Shown here: positions 6,951 through 13,761 of the stretch, in pieces
Layout of the letters: every line of letters begins with the position of its first letter
Numbering within the stretch: position 1 is the stretch's first letter
From: Marinifilaceae bacterium
GTDB lineage: Bacteria > Bacteroidota > Bacteroidia > Bacteroidales > Marinifilaceae
Length of the DNA stretch: 36,373 nt
Reading direction: 5' to 3'
Assembly: GCA_016744515.1 (NCBI GenBank)
Contig: JADGEF010000025.1
Location: forward strand, 1 to 36,373
Program-made: the position numbers and the translations under genes
Notes under the pieces: model-generated
Told to the model about the DNA's origin: nothing
Databases searched by the model: none
What the model saw: the letters and a program-made list of their open reading frames with translations, nothing else

Positions 6951-8366
6951 ATGAAGACTCGCATACTCAGTTTATTACTCTTACTAAGCATTCCATTTGT
7001 TTCATTTTCACAAAAGACAAATGATAGTCTCTACATACCAAAGACTAAGGTTTATAAATTTGATATCAAACAAGATATTGGACCACCTATTTGGCGACAA
7101 ACTAAAGATGCATTTGCTGAAGCTGAAGAATGGCAAGCCGATATATTCCTTATTCATATGAATACTTATGGTGGAATGGTGGTTCATGCTGACTCCATCC
7201 GAACAGCAATACTAAACTCCGAGATGCCAGTTTATGTCTATATCGATAATAATGCTGCTTCGGCAGGTGCACTTATTTCAATTGCTTGCGATGGCATTTA
7301 TATGCGAACAGGTGCTAATATTGGGGCTGCTACTGTAGTGAATCAAACAGGTGAAGCTATGCCTGACAAGTATCAATCCTACATGCGTTCAACCATGAGA
7401 GCGACAGCAGAGTCTCATGGAAAAGACACTTTTATTCAAAATGGCGATACGATAGTAAAGTGGAAACGAGATCCTCTAATTGCAGAGGCTATGGTTGACC
7501 CAAGAACTTATATTGAGAATGTAATTGATACAGGCAAGGTTCTAACCTTTACGCCTAACGAGGCAATCAAAAATGGGTACTGCGAAGGTATTGCCAATTC
7601 TGTTGAAGAAGTTTTAGAACAATTAGACATAACAGAATATGTGATCAAAAAGTATGAGCCTTCTGGTGTCGAGAAACTTATTGATTTTATGCTGAATCCG
7701 ATGCTACACGGTCTGCTTGTCATGATTATTATTGGTGGTATTTATTTTGAGTTACAATCACCAGGAATTGGTTTTCCTCTAGTAGCATCAATCATTGCAG
7801 CCGTTCTTTATTTCTCACCACTCTACCTCGATGGGCTCGCTGCGAATTGGGAAATCATACTCTTCATTCTTGGAGTCGCCCTCATCGGGGTTGAAATATT
7901 TGTGATTCCTGGCTTTGGTGTAGCTGGCGTTACAGGTATAGTATTTATTATTTCCGGTCTTAGTTTGAGTCTGATTGATAATGTCAACTTCGACTTTGAA
8001 CCTCGACATATTAAAGCCCTTTTAGGCGCAATTCTACTGGTCACCTTCTCTATGCTCGCCTCTATTATCCTATCCATTAACTTGAGTAAAAGACTTTTTG
8101 CAGGAAGTGGTTTCCTTGGAAAACTAGCACTTAAAGCTGAAGGAAAAATTGAAGAAGGCTATATTGGCGTAGATATGAGTCCCAAAGAGCTTATCGGAAA
8201 AGTGGGTCTAAGTTCAACAGATCTTCGCCCATCGGGTAAAGTCATTATTGATGAAGAAATTTACGATGCCAAATCAGAAGATGGGTTTATAAATAAGGGA
8301 ACTAAAGTTCTTGTGCTTCGTTATGAAACAGGTCAAGTTTATGTCATGAAATCTGAGAATGAATAA
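6951..8366 (+). CDS. Long-form NfeD membrane protein with ClpP-class protease domain
   Basis: This 471-residue protein belongs to the NfeD/STOPP family, whose long members cleave the hydrophobic tails of stomatin-like proteins. A signal peptide (1-21, ending VSFSQ) precedes a ClpP-fold serine protease domain. Ser104 in NAASAGA and Lys140 in PDKYQSY correspond to the Ser-Lys dyad of archaeal 1510-N, so the protease should be active. The middle (about 248-375) has four to five hydrophobic membrane segments, and residues after about 400 match the NfeD OB-fold domain. No stomatin/SPFH gene is adjacent, which is unusual because the two are often paired. The ATG was chosen because it directly starts the signal peptide. 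It is followed by mgtC-like and methyltransferase genes on the same strand, but a promoter-like site before the former suggests separate transcription. Confidence 0.9.
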   Translation: MKTRILSLLLLLSIPFVSFSQKTNDSLYIPKTKVYKFDIKQDIGPPIWRQTKDAFAEAEEWQADIFLIHMNTYGGMVVHADSIRTAILNSEMPVYVYIDNNAASAGALISIACDGIYMRTGANIGAATVVNQTGEAMPDKYQSYMRSTMRATAESHGKDTFIQNGDTIVKWKRDPLIAEAMVDPRTYIENVIDTGKVLTFTPNEAIKNGYCEGIANSVEEVLEQLDITEYVIKKYEPSGVEKLIDFMLNPMLHGLLVMIIIGGIYFELQSPGIGFPLVASIIAAVLYFSPLYLDGLAANWEIILFILGVALIGVEIFVIPGFGVAGVTGIVFIISGLSLSLIDNVNFDFEPRHIKALLGAILLVTFSMLASIILSINLSKRLFAGSGFLGKLALKAEGKIEEGYIGVDMSPKELIGKVGLSSTDLRPSGKVIIDEEIYDAKSEDGFINKGTKVLVLRYETGQVYVMKSENE

Positions 8367-8416
8367 TACTAATTTGAGTAATTGAAAACAGAATAATCTT
8401 CTTTTCAATTGAGACT

Positions 8417-8447
8417 TTAAGCTTTATCCTTTTCACTTAAAGCTTAA
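8417..8447. promoter_or_regulatory. 10-bp inverted repeat upstream of the mgtC-like promoter
   Basis: TTAAGCTTTA (8417-8426) and TAAAGCTTAA (8438-8447) are perfect inverted arms separated by 11 bp. The right arm ends 5 bp before the -7 element, so the repeat covers the expected -33 region. It could be an operator for the mgtC-like gene or a weak 3' hairpin of the preceding gene; a following T-run is lacking, favouring the former. Confidence 0.4.
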
Positions 8448-8451
8448 TCCT

Positions 8452-8459
8452 TATCTTTG
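8452..8459 (+). promoter_or_regulatory. Bacteroidota -7 element of the mgtC-like gene
   Basis: TATCTTTG fits the Bacteroidota housekeeping-sigma consensus TAnnTTTG. It lies 19 bp upstream of the ATG at 8479, implying a leader of roughly a dozen bases. The -33 TTG is not clear; a tttTCA stretch sits at about the right spacing. Confidence 0.6.
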
Positions 8460-8478
8460 CGAACCCAATAAGATATAT

Positions 8479-9189
8479 ATGACATTACTTGAAGAAATTA
8501 TTAATGAGAAGAATATTACAACTGGAACAGTAGCTTTTAGAATGCTACTCAGTTTGATTGTAAGCGCTATTGTGGGTATCGAACGAGAATATCATAAACA
8601 ACCAGCAGGTTTACGTACTCATGTTCTTATTAGTATGGGGGCAACTCTTATTATGCTTCTTTCTATCTACATTCCTCAAACATTTAGTCAATATCAACCT
8701 GCTGACCCAGCCCGACTTGCCGCACAAGTGGTATCTGGGATAGGATTCTTAGGTGCTGGAGCCATCATGAAATTTGGTTTCAATGTGAAAGGCCTTACTA
8801 CTGCAGCTTCAATATGGGTAATTGCTGCTATCGGCTTAGCCATTGGTGCTGGTATGTATTGGGCTACAGCTATTGCTACAGGAATATTACTTTTTGCGCT
8901 TTTCTTTCTCGATATCTTCGAGAAATGGATATTTCCAGCTAAATTCATCAAACATCTACGTGTTTATTCGGCGGATGGTTTCGATCTAAAAACAGATCCA
9001 ATCCTAAACCTTTTAAAGAAACATAAGGTTAGTGTTCGAACCATCGATATTGAACAAACATTTGATGAAAAGCGTACCAGTCTTTACTTTGTTATCCAAA
9101 TTAAAGAAAAGGTGAAAATCAATACTCTTTCTGAAGAAATCGGTGCCATTGAAGGTGTTCAAAAAGTCAAACTACACCAAATCGTTTAA
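8479..9189 (+). CDS. MgtC/SapB-family inner-membrane protein
   Basis: This 236-residue protein has the MgtC/SapB/YhiD architecture: an N-terminal domain of four to five membrane segments (about residues 18-150) and a soluble C-terminal domain (about 155-236) resembling the ACT-like domain of longer family members. The family signature is clear in GIEREYHKQPAGLRTHVL, followed by the Gly/Ala-rich RLAAQVVSGIGFLGAGAI motif. MgtC proteins affect magnesium homeostasis and F-type ATPase activity in Salmonella, but the transported or bound species is uncertain for the wider family. A -7 element (8452-8459) and an inverted repeat lie just upstream; no magnesium riboswitch-like structure was seen in the very short leader. 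The methyltransferase gene begins 24 bp after the stop, so the two may be co-transcribed. Confidence 0.88.
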   Translation: MTLLEEIINEKNITTGTVAFRMLLSLIVSAIVGIEREYHKQPAGLRTHVLISMGATLIMLLSIYIPQTFSQYQPADPARLAAQVVSGIGFLGAGAIMKFGFNVKGLTTAASIWVIAAIGLAIGAGMYWATAIATGILLFALFFLDIFEKWIFPAKFIKHLRVYSADGFDLKTDPILNLLKKHKVSVRTIDIEQTFDEKRTSLYFVIQIKEKVKINTLSEEIGAIEGVQKVKLHQIV

Positions 9190-9213
9190 AAACAAGACTT
9201 ACACAAGCTACGT

Positions 9214-10086
9214 ATGAATCTTATTAATAATGGGAAACTTGATTTTTCCCAACTGGAAAGTATCACTAAAAAACCAAAGCTTTTCACCAAAGATGAAGTC
9301 AACTTCTGGCAAGACCCCTACATTTCTGAGCATATTCTTTACGCTCATTTGGATGATGAAAGCGATGAAGGTTCAAGAAAATATGAGACAGTAATCAAAT
9401 CGGTTCTATGGCTATCGGAGTATATGAATATGCCAAAAGGAGCTCGATTACTTGACTTGGGTTGCGGGCCAGGTTTATATAGCGAGCATTTCCATGGTCA
9501 GGGATTCAAGGTAACAGGTATCGATTTTTCCCAGAATTCTATCGATTATGCCAAGGAAGAGGCTAAAGCTTCTGAATACGATATCGAATACATCTGCCAA
9601 AATTATTTGGAGATAGACTATAGCAATGAATTTGATGTGATCACCCTTATTTATGGCGATTTGTGTGTGCTTTCGCATCAGGAAAGAGATTTACTTCTGA
9701 CCAAGGTTCGTAAAGCTCTAAAACCAGGAGGTTACTTAATATTTGATTTATTTACCAAACAATATTTCAAGAAAGGACACGAAAACCAAACCTGGTATTT
9801 AAGTCGAGAAGAAGGTTTTTGGAAAGAGGAAGAGCATTTGCTACTGCACGAACATATCAAGTATAAGAAAGACAAAGTTCGCTTAGAAAAATACACCTTG
9901 ATCATGAATAATGGACGAATGCAGAATTATCATATCTGGAAACATTATTTCTCTATTAAGCGTGCCAAGGAAATGATGAAACAACATCAATTTAAGCTTA
10001 AAGATTTTTGGAGCGACCTTTGCGGTAAACCCTACGAAATTGAAAGTTCATGGATAGGTATGATTGCTCAAAAACCTCTTAAATAG
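9214..10086 (+). CDS. Class I SAM-dependent methyltransferase
   Basis: This 290-residue protein contains a standard Rossmann methyltransferase core. Motif I is LDLGCGPGLYS (80-90), and the acidic residue at the end of strand 2 is in GIDFS (102-106). The post-I and motif II/III region includes DVITLIYGDLCVL and KALKPGGYLIFDLF. An N-terminal extension of about 60 residues and a C-terminal beta-rich part (about 190-290) may hold the substrate pocket. The closest general type is the methyltransferase type 11/25 group acting on small molecules; no substrate can be named. It lies 24 bp after the mgtC-like gene. Its stop codon directly abuts the stop codon of the opposite-strand epimerase gene, with no room for a dedicated terminator. 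Confidence 0.85.
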   Translation: MNLINNGKLDFSQLESITKKPKLFTKDEVNFWQDPYISEHILYAHLDDESDEGSRKYETVIKSVLWLSEYMNMPKGARLLDLGCGPGLYSEHFHGQGFKVTGIDFSQNSIDYAKEEAKASEYDIEYICQNYLEIDYSNEFDVITLIYGDLCVLSHQERDLLLTKVRKALKPGGYLIFDLFTKQYFKKGHENQTWYLSREEGFWKEEEHLLLHEHIKYKKDKVRLEKYTLIMNNGRMQNYHIWKHYFSIKRAKEMMKQHQFKLKDFWSDLCGKPYEIESSWIGMIAQKPLK

Positions 10087-10872
10087 TTACAAAGCCTTCA
10101 GCAAATCAGGATGAATAAATTCATAATTCAATCTTCTTTTAAGCTTTTCATTTGTGATGAGCTTAAAAGAATAATTATTTCCCTCCTCTTCATCAATAAT
10201 AGGTAAGGCTACACCAATAATCTGAGCTGCTTTGGTATAAAATTCCTTTTTAGAAGGGTGTGTATCAGCTGTACAATTGAAAATCTCATCCCACATATTC
10301 TGCTCAATAATTTCATTGATGATTTGAATACAATCGTCACGATGAATGAGATTCACAGGCGCATCAGCGTTTCTCACTATCTTGCCAGATAAAAAATTAC
10401 CCGGCTTCCTATTCCCTCCAAAGAGTCCTGAAAATCTTAAAATAGTTGTTTGATAGTTGGGATTATCTTTCATCAAATTTTCTATTGCTACCCAAACTGA
10501 TTTACTCAATTCAGAATTTTCATCAACGGGGTTCTCTGAGTTTTTATAAACACCTGTGGAACTAATCAAGATCAACTTTTTAATACCAGATTTTTCTAGG
10601 ACTGGTAAGAATTGCTCATAGAGTTCAATATCTTTTATCGTTAGATTCAAAACTAGAATATCTGATTTAAGAAAGGACTTCATATCATCATTCAAGTCTT
10701 CAAATCTCAACTGAAAAGCTTCAATTCCTGTCTCTAATAAGCGTTGTTTTTTATCAATATTGGTCGTAGCACCTTTTACCTTGAATCCTTTTTCTAGTAA
10801 GTTTATGGCTAACGCCTCTCCTAACCAACCGCAGGATAAAACACTTATAGATTTCGAATTCGATTTTTGCAT
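10087..10872 (-). CDS. YeeZ-like NAD(P)-dependent epimerase/dehydratase-family protein
   Basis: This 261-residue protein is an extended-SDR-like oxidoreductase. The nucleotide-binding strand and loop are ISVLSCGWLGEALA (9-22), a degenerate GxxGxxG in which SCGWLG replaces the usual Gly-rich loop, as in the YeeZ group. LILISSTGVY supplies the conserved Ser/Thr segment before the active site, but the canonical Tyr-x3-Lys is not evident (W-x-A-I-E follows), so catalysis by the classical triad is doubtful. Substrate unknown. It converges on the methyltransferase gene with zero intergenic bases, so the two transcripts may overlap at their 3' ends. No operon partner is visible on its own strand within 370 bp. 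Confidence 0.75.
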   Translation of the reverse strand: MQKSNSKSISVLSCGWLGEALAINLLEKGFKVKGATTNIDKKQRLLETGIEAFQLRFEDLNDDMKSFLKSDILVLNLTIKDIELYEQFLPVLEKSGIKKLILISSTGVYKNSENPVDENSELSKSVWVAIENLMKDNPNYQTTILRFSGLFGGNRKPGNFLSGKIVRNADAPVNLIHRDDCIQIINEIIEQNMWDEIFNCTADTHPSKKEFYTKAAQIIGVALPIIDEEEGNNYSFKLITNEKLKRRLNYEFIHPDLLKAL

Positions 10873-11039
10873 GAATAGAGTATTTTAAATATTACAGCTT
10901 CAAACAAAGATTTATAAAATATCGAAGTCCATCAAGTATCTTGGAACAATTTCTTACTCAAACTCAACTTTATCAATAAGTGATTCATTAATATTTACCA
11001 TATCTAGTAAATTATAAGATTTTCATATCCAATTATTAG

Positions 11040-11070
11040 AAAAGACCATTCTTTTGCAGAACAGTCTTTT
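11040..11070. terminator. Stem-loop AAAAGAC...GTCTTTT
   Basis: Arms AAAAGAC (11040-11046) and GTCTTTT (11064-11070) enclose a second small pair TTCT/AGAA, giving a nearly continuous stem. Both strands end the stem in T-rich sequence, so it could terminate either direction. It lies about 175 nt downstream of the ThiF-like stop codon on the minus strand. Confidence 0.45.
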
Positions 11071-11222
11071 CTTTGAATAACAGAGTCAATCCATTTTTTT
11101 CATCCATATTATAAAATAACTTCACTTACAACTACATACCTGAGATCTTTTTTTCATGAATTTTGAAATATTGTATATGACTTCTGTATAAGTCAAAAGT
11201 AATTGAGATAATCTCTCAGAAC

Positions 11223-11242
11223 AACTACCCTTTAGGGTAGTT
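11223..11242 (-). terminator. Perfect 8-bp hairpin abutting the ThiF-like stop codon
   Basis: AACTACCC-TTTA-GGGTAGTT lies 2 nt beyond the TAG stop (11245-11247) on the minus strand. The stem is GC-rich for this genome and perfect, but the following T-run is weak, so it may be a 3' stabilising hairpin as well as a terminator. Confidence 0.55.
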
Positions 11243-11244
11243 TT

Positions 11245-11976
11245 CTAATTCCCTGAAAAATAAAAATCAGGGAAAATCTTCACCCTTTTTCTATTAGCGA
11301 GTTTAAACAATAAACTAGCACATATTCCTGCATTAATCCACGATCCCACAGCTAATTGAGGTAGAGAATCTGTGCCGCCTTCTTTTTGGTAGTCTCTTAA
11401 GACATCTCTCAACCATGTTAAATCACAATTTTTATTGCTATTCACAATAATATGCTCAACAATGTCAACCTCAGGATCTTCGTAATTTCTCACAATACTT
11501 TCTAATCTCTCACTATGCTCATTAATAACAAAGACACATCCTGCCCATCCCAAATTATACGGATGCAACACAGGAATATTCTTCTCTAAACAAATTTCAT
11601 CGAAAATAAATGGAACATTAGATGTGAAATCAATTGTATTGATTGCGATATCAATATCTTCAAGATACTCAGCGCAATTTTCTTCTGTTAAAAAAATATT
11701 GTGCTGTTTAATTGTGGCATCAGGGTTTATAGATTTTAGCCTTTTATACAAGCTATCCACTTTCGAATTTTCAATATCATTTTGAGTATAATTCTGACGG
11801 TTTAAATTAGATTGTTCTACATTGTCCATATCACATATGGTAATATTTTCGAAGCCAGTTCGTAGAGCACACTCGGCAATATTACTTCCGAGCCCAGCTC
11901 CTGCTATTAGAATTCGAGTATTTTTAATTTTCTTTTGTTCTCGATCTGACACATATAATCTATTTCTTTGGTACAT
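11245..11976 (-). CDS. E1/ThiF-like adenylyltransferase, partner unknown
   Basis: This 243-residue protein belongs to the HesA/MoeB/ThiF superfamily, which adenylates carboxyl groups of ubiquitin-like proteins, peptides or amino acids. The ATP loop is GAGLGSN (26-32). The ribose-binding acidic residue is in CDMDNV (48-53), the family motif SNLNRQ is at 56-61, and Lys72 follows in NSKV. The conserved Asp after the central strand is present in NTIDFTS, but the usual Arg of the DN-x3-R motif is missing. There are no paired CxxC zinc motifs, so it is unlike classical MoeB/ThiF. It also lacks an N-terminal peptide-binding domain of the MccB type, and no ThiS/MoaD-like gene is nearby. It follows the acyltransferase-like gene by 89 bp on the same strand, suggesting a shared pathway. 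Substrate unknown. Confidence 0.8.
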   Translation of the reverse strand: MYQRNRLYVSDREQKKIKNTRILIAGAGLGSNIAECALRTGFENITICDMDNVEQSNLNRQNYTQNDIENSKVDSLYKRLKSINPDATIKQHNIFLTEENCAEYLEDIDIAINTIDFTSNVPFIFDEICLEKNIPVLHPYNLGWAGCVFVINEHSERLESIVRNYEDPEVDIVEHIIVNSNKNCDLTWLRDVLRDYQKEGGTDSLPQLAVGSWINAGICASLLFKLANRKRVKIFPDFYFSGN

Positions 11977-12065
11977 AACAAAATGGAATTAAAACCAACA
12001 CATGAATATCATATAAGAATTTTAATTTTATTCAAATGCTGACAACGTTTTTTTTAATATTAAAA

Positions 12066-12782
12066 TTAAGCAAAGCAAAGATACTGTTGACCTCTAGAAT
12101 AACTAAGATGCTTATGCTCTTTTACAAATTTCTCTACACCTTTAGCAGTATTTAAAATTGGTACGGTTTCTGATCCTAAATACATTTTTGATTCACCAAT
12201 CTGAGATGAATTAATTCCCAACAATTTTAATTTATCAAACAATTTTTTATCGCATTCTGCAATTGCAATATTTGCATGATTTGTACAAATGTGCAAAAAA
12301 GCATTTGTTAGTAATAGTTTAAGTATCGTTACACGGTTATTTCTTAGAGCAGGATCACTTTTAATTTTTTCTTGATCGATTGCGAATCTACCTATATGCC
12401 ATACTTCTTTGGGAGAATAACCAAGCTTATTGATAATATCAGTAAACTTGATATCAAAATCTTCTTCAATAGGTAGTAAACTTAGATTATCCCATTTTTG
12501 AGCTTTTATCGTGCCAACAATTTCATGATTTTGATTCTTAATAGCGAAAAAATAAGATGTTGAGAAACTCTTAAGATCAAGTTCTTTAGTTTTTACGAGA
12601 TCAGAATAATTGATAATGTTTGAATTTAAATGCACTTTGTGATTTACACGCAGAATAAATCTACTGACATCAGAAAGGTTCTCTTTAGAGACTAACCATA
12701 GTGAATAGTCTTGAAAATCGTTTAATAGGATATCCATATTGATTATAAATTTTAAGTTTATATCAATATTGAAGTTCTCCAT
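12066..12782 (-). CDS. GNAT-fold N-acyl amino acid/autoinducer synthase-like protein
   Basis: This 238-residue protein is not clearly assignable but resembles the acyl-transfer branch of the GNAT fold (FeeM-like N-acyl amino acid synthases and LuxI-type synthases). Supporting segments, in the expected order, are a strand pair FFAIKNQNHEIVGTIK (78-93), LPIEEDF (103-109), the ESRFxV-like EVWHIGRFAID (126-136), and an Arg-rich stretch before a helix (RNNRVTILKLLL, 147-158). A late MYLGSETVPIL (200-210) fits the family's C-terminal loop. Met1 is preceded by GAGGAG 11 nt upstream; Met16 (start at 12737) is an alternative. It precedes the ThiF-like gene and is divergent from a LuxR-type regulator 77 bp away. 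The acyl product and donor are unknown; a plain acetyltransferase remains possible. Confidence 0.55.
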   Translation of the reverse strand: MENFNIDINLKFIINMDILLNDFQDYSLWLVSKENLSDVSRFILRVNHKVHLNSNIINYSDLVKTKELDLKSFSTSYFFAIKNQNHEIVGTIKAQKWDNLSLLPIEEDFDIKFTDIINKLGYSPKEVWHIGRFAIDQEKIKSDPALRNNRVTILKLLLTNAFLHICTNHANIAIAECDKKLFDKLKLLGINSSQIGESKMYLGSETVPILNTAKGVEKFVKEHKHLSYSRGQQYLCFA

Positions 12783-12799
12783 GTTGCATACAACTCCTC
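12763..12799 (-). promoter_or_regulatory. Shine-Dalgarno site and 8-codon frame at the acyltransferase start
   Basis: On the minus strand GAGGAG (12794-12799) is followed after four bases by an ATG (12787-12789) that opens an eight-residue frame, MQHGELQY, ending at TGA 12763-12765. This overlaps the annotated start at 12782 in another frame. Either the short frame is a leader peptide, or the same site serves the annotated start with a long 11-nt spacing. Confidence 0.3.
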
Positions 12800-12859
12800 A
12801 AAAGTGTAGTTTTATTTACTATTAATATATTGGATTGTTAATCAAAAGAGAGGAAGATT

Positions 12860-13621
12860 ATGATTGCAATTGAACGTTTTTTTGAGCCCATCAAGAAAGA
12901 TGGTTATTTGGGAGAAGATAATTATTTACTAATCAAGCAATATATACTTGCTCTTAAAGCTGTATCAAAGTTAATAAACCTTGGTTTCTATATAATTGAT
13001 TATAATAAGCAAGAATTCCTATACGTATCCGATGATCCGTTATTTTTATCTGGGTATGAGCAAGAAGAAGTTCTAAAGATGGGGTATGAATTTTATAATA
13101 AAGTTGTACCTCCTAAAGATCTTGAGATGCTTGTTGAGATGAATGATAAAGCTTTTAATTTTTTCTACAATCTCCCAGCTAAGAGAAGAGATAAAGGCTT
13201 TATTTCTTATGATTTTCGATTAAAGAGAAAAGATCATGGAAATGAGATATTAATCAACCAAAAGCTAACCCCATTAATATTAACCGAAACTGGTAATATC
13301 TGGTTTGCTCTGTGTTTGGTCTCTTTATCTGTTGCAGAAAAGCCAGGTAATGTTTTCATCATGCTTCACGATAAAGGTGAAAGATTTGATTATGATTTTA
13401 CCCGAAAACAATTTAAGCCTGCAAAAATAAAACACTTATCTAAGAGAGAAAAGGATGTATTACACCTGATGATACAAGGCGATTCAGCATGTGAGATATC
13501 TCAAAAACTTTTTATATCAGAAGAAACCGTTAAATTTCATAAACGAAATATTCTGAGGAATTTGAATGTTAAAACTGCTCTGGAAGCAGTCTATGTTGCA
13601 ACAATAAATAAGATTATTTGA
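12860..13621 (+). CDS. LuxR-type transcriptional regulator with PAS-like sensor domain
   Basis: This 253-residue regulator has a C-terminal LuxR/FixJ helix-turn-helix (about 193-247) reading LSKREKDVLHLMIQG, then EISQKLFISEETVKFHKRNI, with the conserved Glu, Gly and Val-Lys-x-His positions intact. Residues about 35-155 look like a PAS fold (NLGFYIIDYNKQEFLYVSDD, then FYNKVVPPKDL), typical of Bacteroidota LuxR-like proteins. It does not resemble the acyl-homoserine-lactone-binding domain, and there is no receiver Asp pocket, so any ligand is unknown. The ATG is preceded by GAGAGGAAG ending three bases before it, a strong Shine-Dalgarno for this phylum. It is divergent from the acyltransferase-like gene with only 77 bp between them, so it probably controls that gene and itself. 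A terminator follows at 13647. Confidence 0.85.
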   Translation: MIAIERFFEPIKKDGYLGEDNYLLIKQYILALKAVSKLINLGFYIIDYNKQEFLYVSDDPLFLSGYEQEEVLKMGYEFYNKVVPPKDLEMLVEMNDKAFNFFYNLPAKRRDKGFISYDFRLKRKDHGNEILINQKLTPLILTETGNIWFALCLVSLSVAEKPGNVFIMLHDKGERFDYDFTRKQFKPAKIKHLSKREKDVLHLMIQGDSACEISQKLFISEETVKFHKRNILRNLNVKTALEAVYVATINKII

Positions 13622-13646
13622 AACCCTAAATCATCTAAAAATAAAA

Positions 13647-13671
13647 AAGCCGAAGAATAAATCTTCGGCTT
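13647..13671. terminator. Bidirectional terminator between luxR-type gene and acnB
   Basis: AAGCCGAAGA-ATAAA-TCTTCGGCTT is a perfect 10-bp stem. On the minus strand it is followed by TTTT-A-TTTTT, ideal for ending the aconitase transcript. On the plus strand it ends the LuxR-type gene, 26 nt after its stop, with a poorer tail. Confidence 0.85.
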
Positions 13672-13712
13672 GGGTTGAAGCTTTGAGGTTGTCCAATCTT
13701 AAAGCTCAAAAG

Positions 13713-13755
13713 TGATCCGATCAATTCACTTCATTTAAAATGATTGATCGGATCA
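13713..13755. repeat. Paired ATCCGAT palindromes, copy 1
   Basis: Arms tgatccgatcaat (13713-13725) and attgatcggatca (13743-13755) are perfect inverted repeats, and each core is itself a palindrome (TGATC-C-GATCA; ATTGATC-G-GATCAAT at 13743-13757). Between them lies another palindrome, TCATTT-A-AAATGA. The element sits 7 bp past the aconitase stop. A second locus at 22672-22717 has the same three-palindrome design with different flanking letters. Confidence 0.7.
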
Positions 13756-13761
13756 ATAAAA

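Larger units (their letters stand above)
10873..11244. other. Intergenic region between epimerase and ThiF-like genes
   Basis: This 372-bp AT-rich gap contains two hairpins (listed separately) that probably end the minus-strand ThiF transcript, and presumably the epimerase promoter near 10880-10950, which I could not define. Short minus-strand frames, such as 11 codons starting at 11157, exist but have no support. Confidence 0.5.

Noticed and set aside
11125-11157. Minus-strand 11-codon frame MKKRSQVCSCK downstream of the ThiF-like gene
   Set aside because: It lies 3' of the enzyme between two hairpins, with no promoter or ribosome-binding site, and nothing links it to the enzyme.
11989-12012. 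Seven-codon frame MIFMCWF just upstream of the ThiF-like gene, similar in position to the microcin C precursor gene
   Set aside because: Length alone is not evidence. There is no ribosome-binding site, the ThiF-like protein lacks the N-terminal peptide-binding domain of MccB, and random AT-rich DNA gives such frames often.
12066-13621. Classical LuxI/LuxR acyl-homoserine-lactone quorum-sensing pair
   Set aside because: The regulator has a PAS-like N terminus instead of the autoinducer-binding domain, and the synthase-like protein is only distantly LuxI-like.
13743-13757. ATTGATCGGATCAAT as an operator for acnB
   Set aside because: It lies at the 3' end of acnB between convergent genes, not at a promoter, so it is described only as part of the paired palindromic element.
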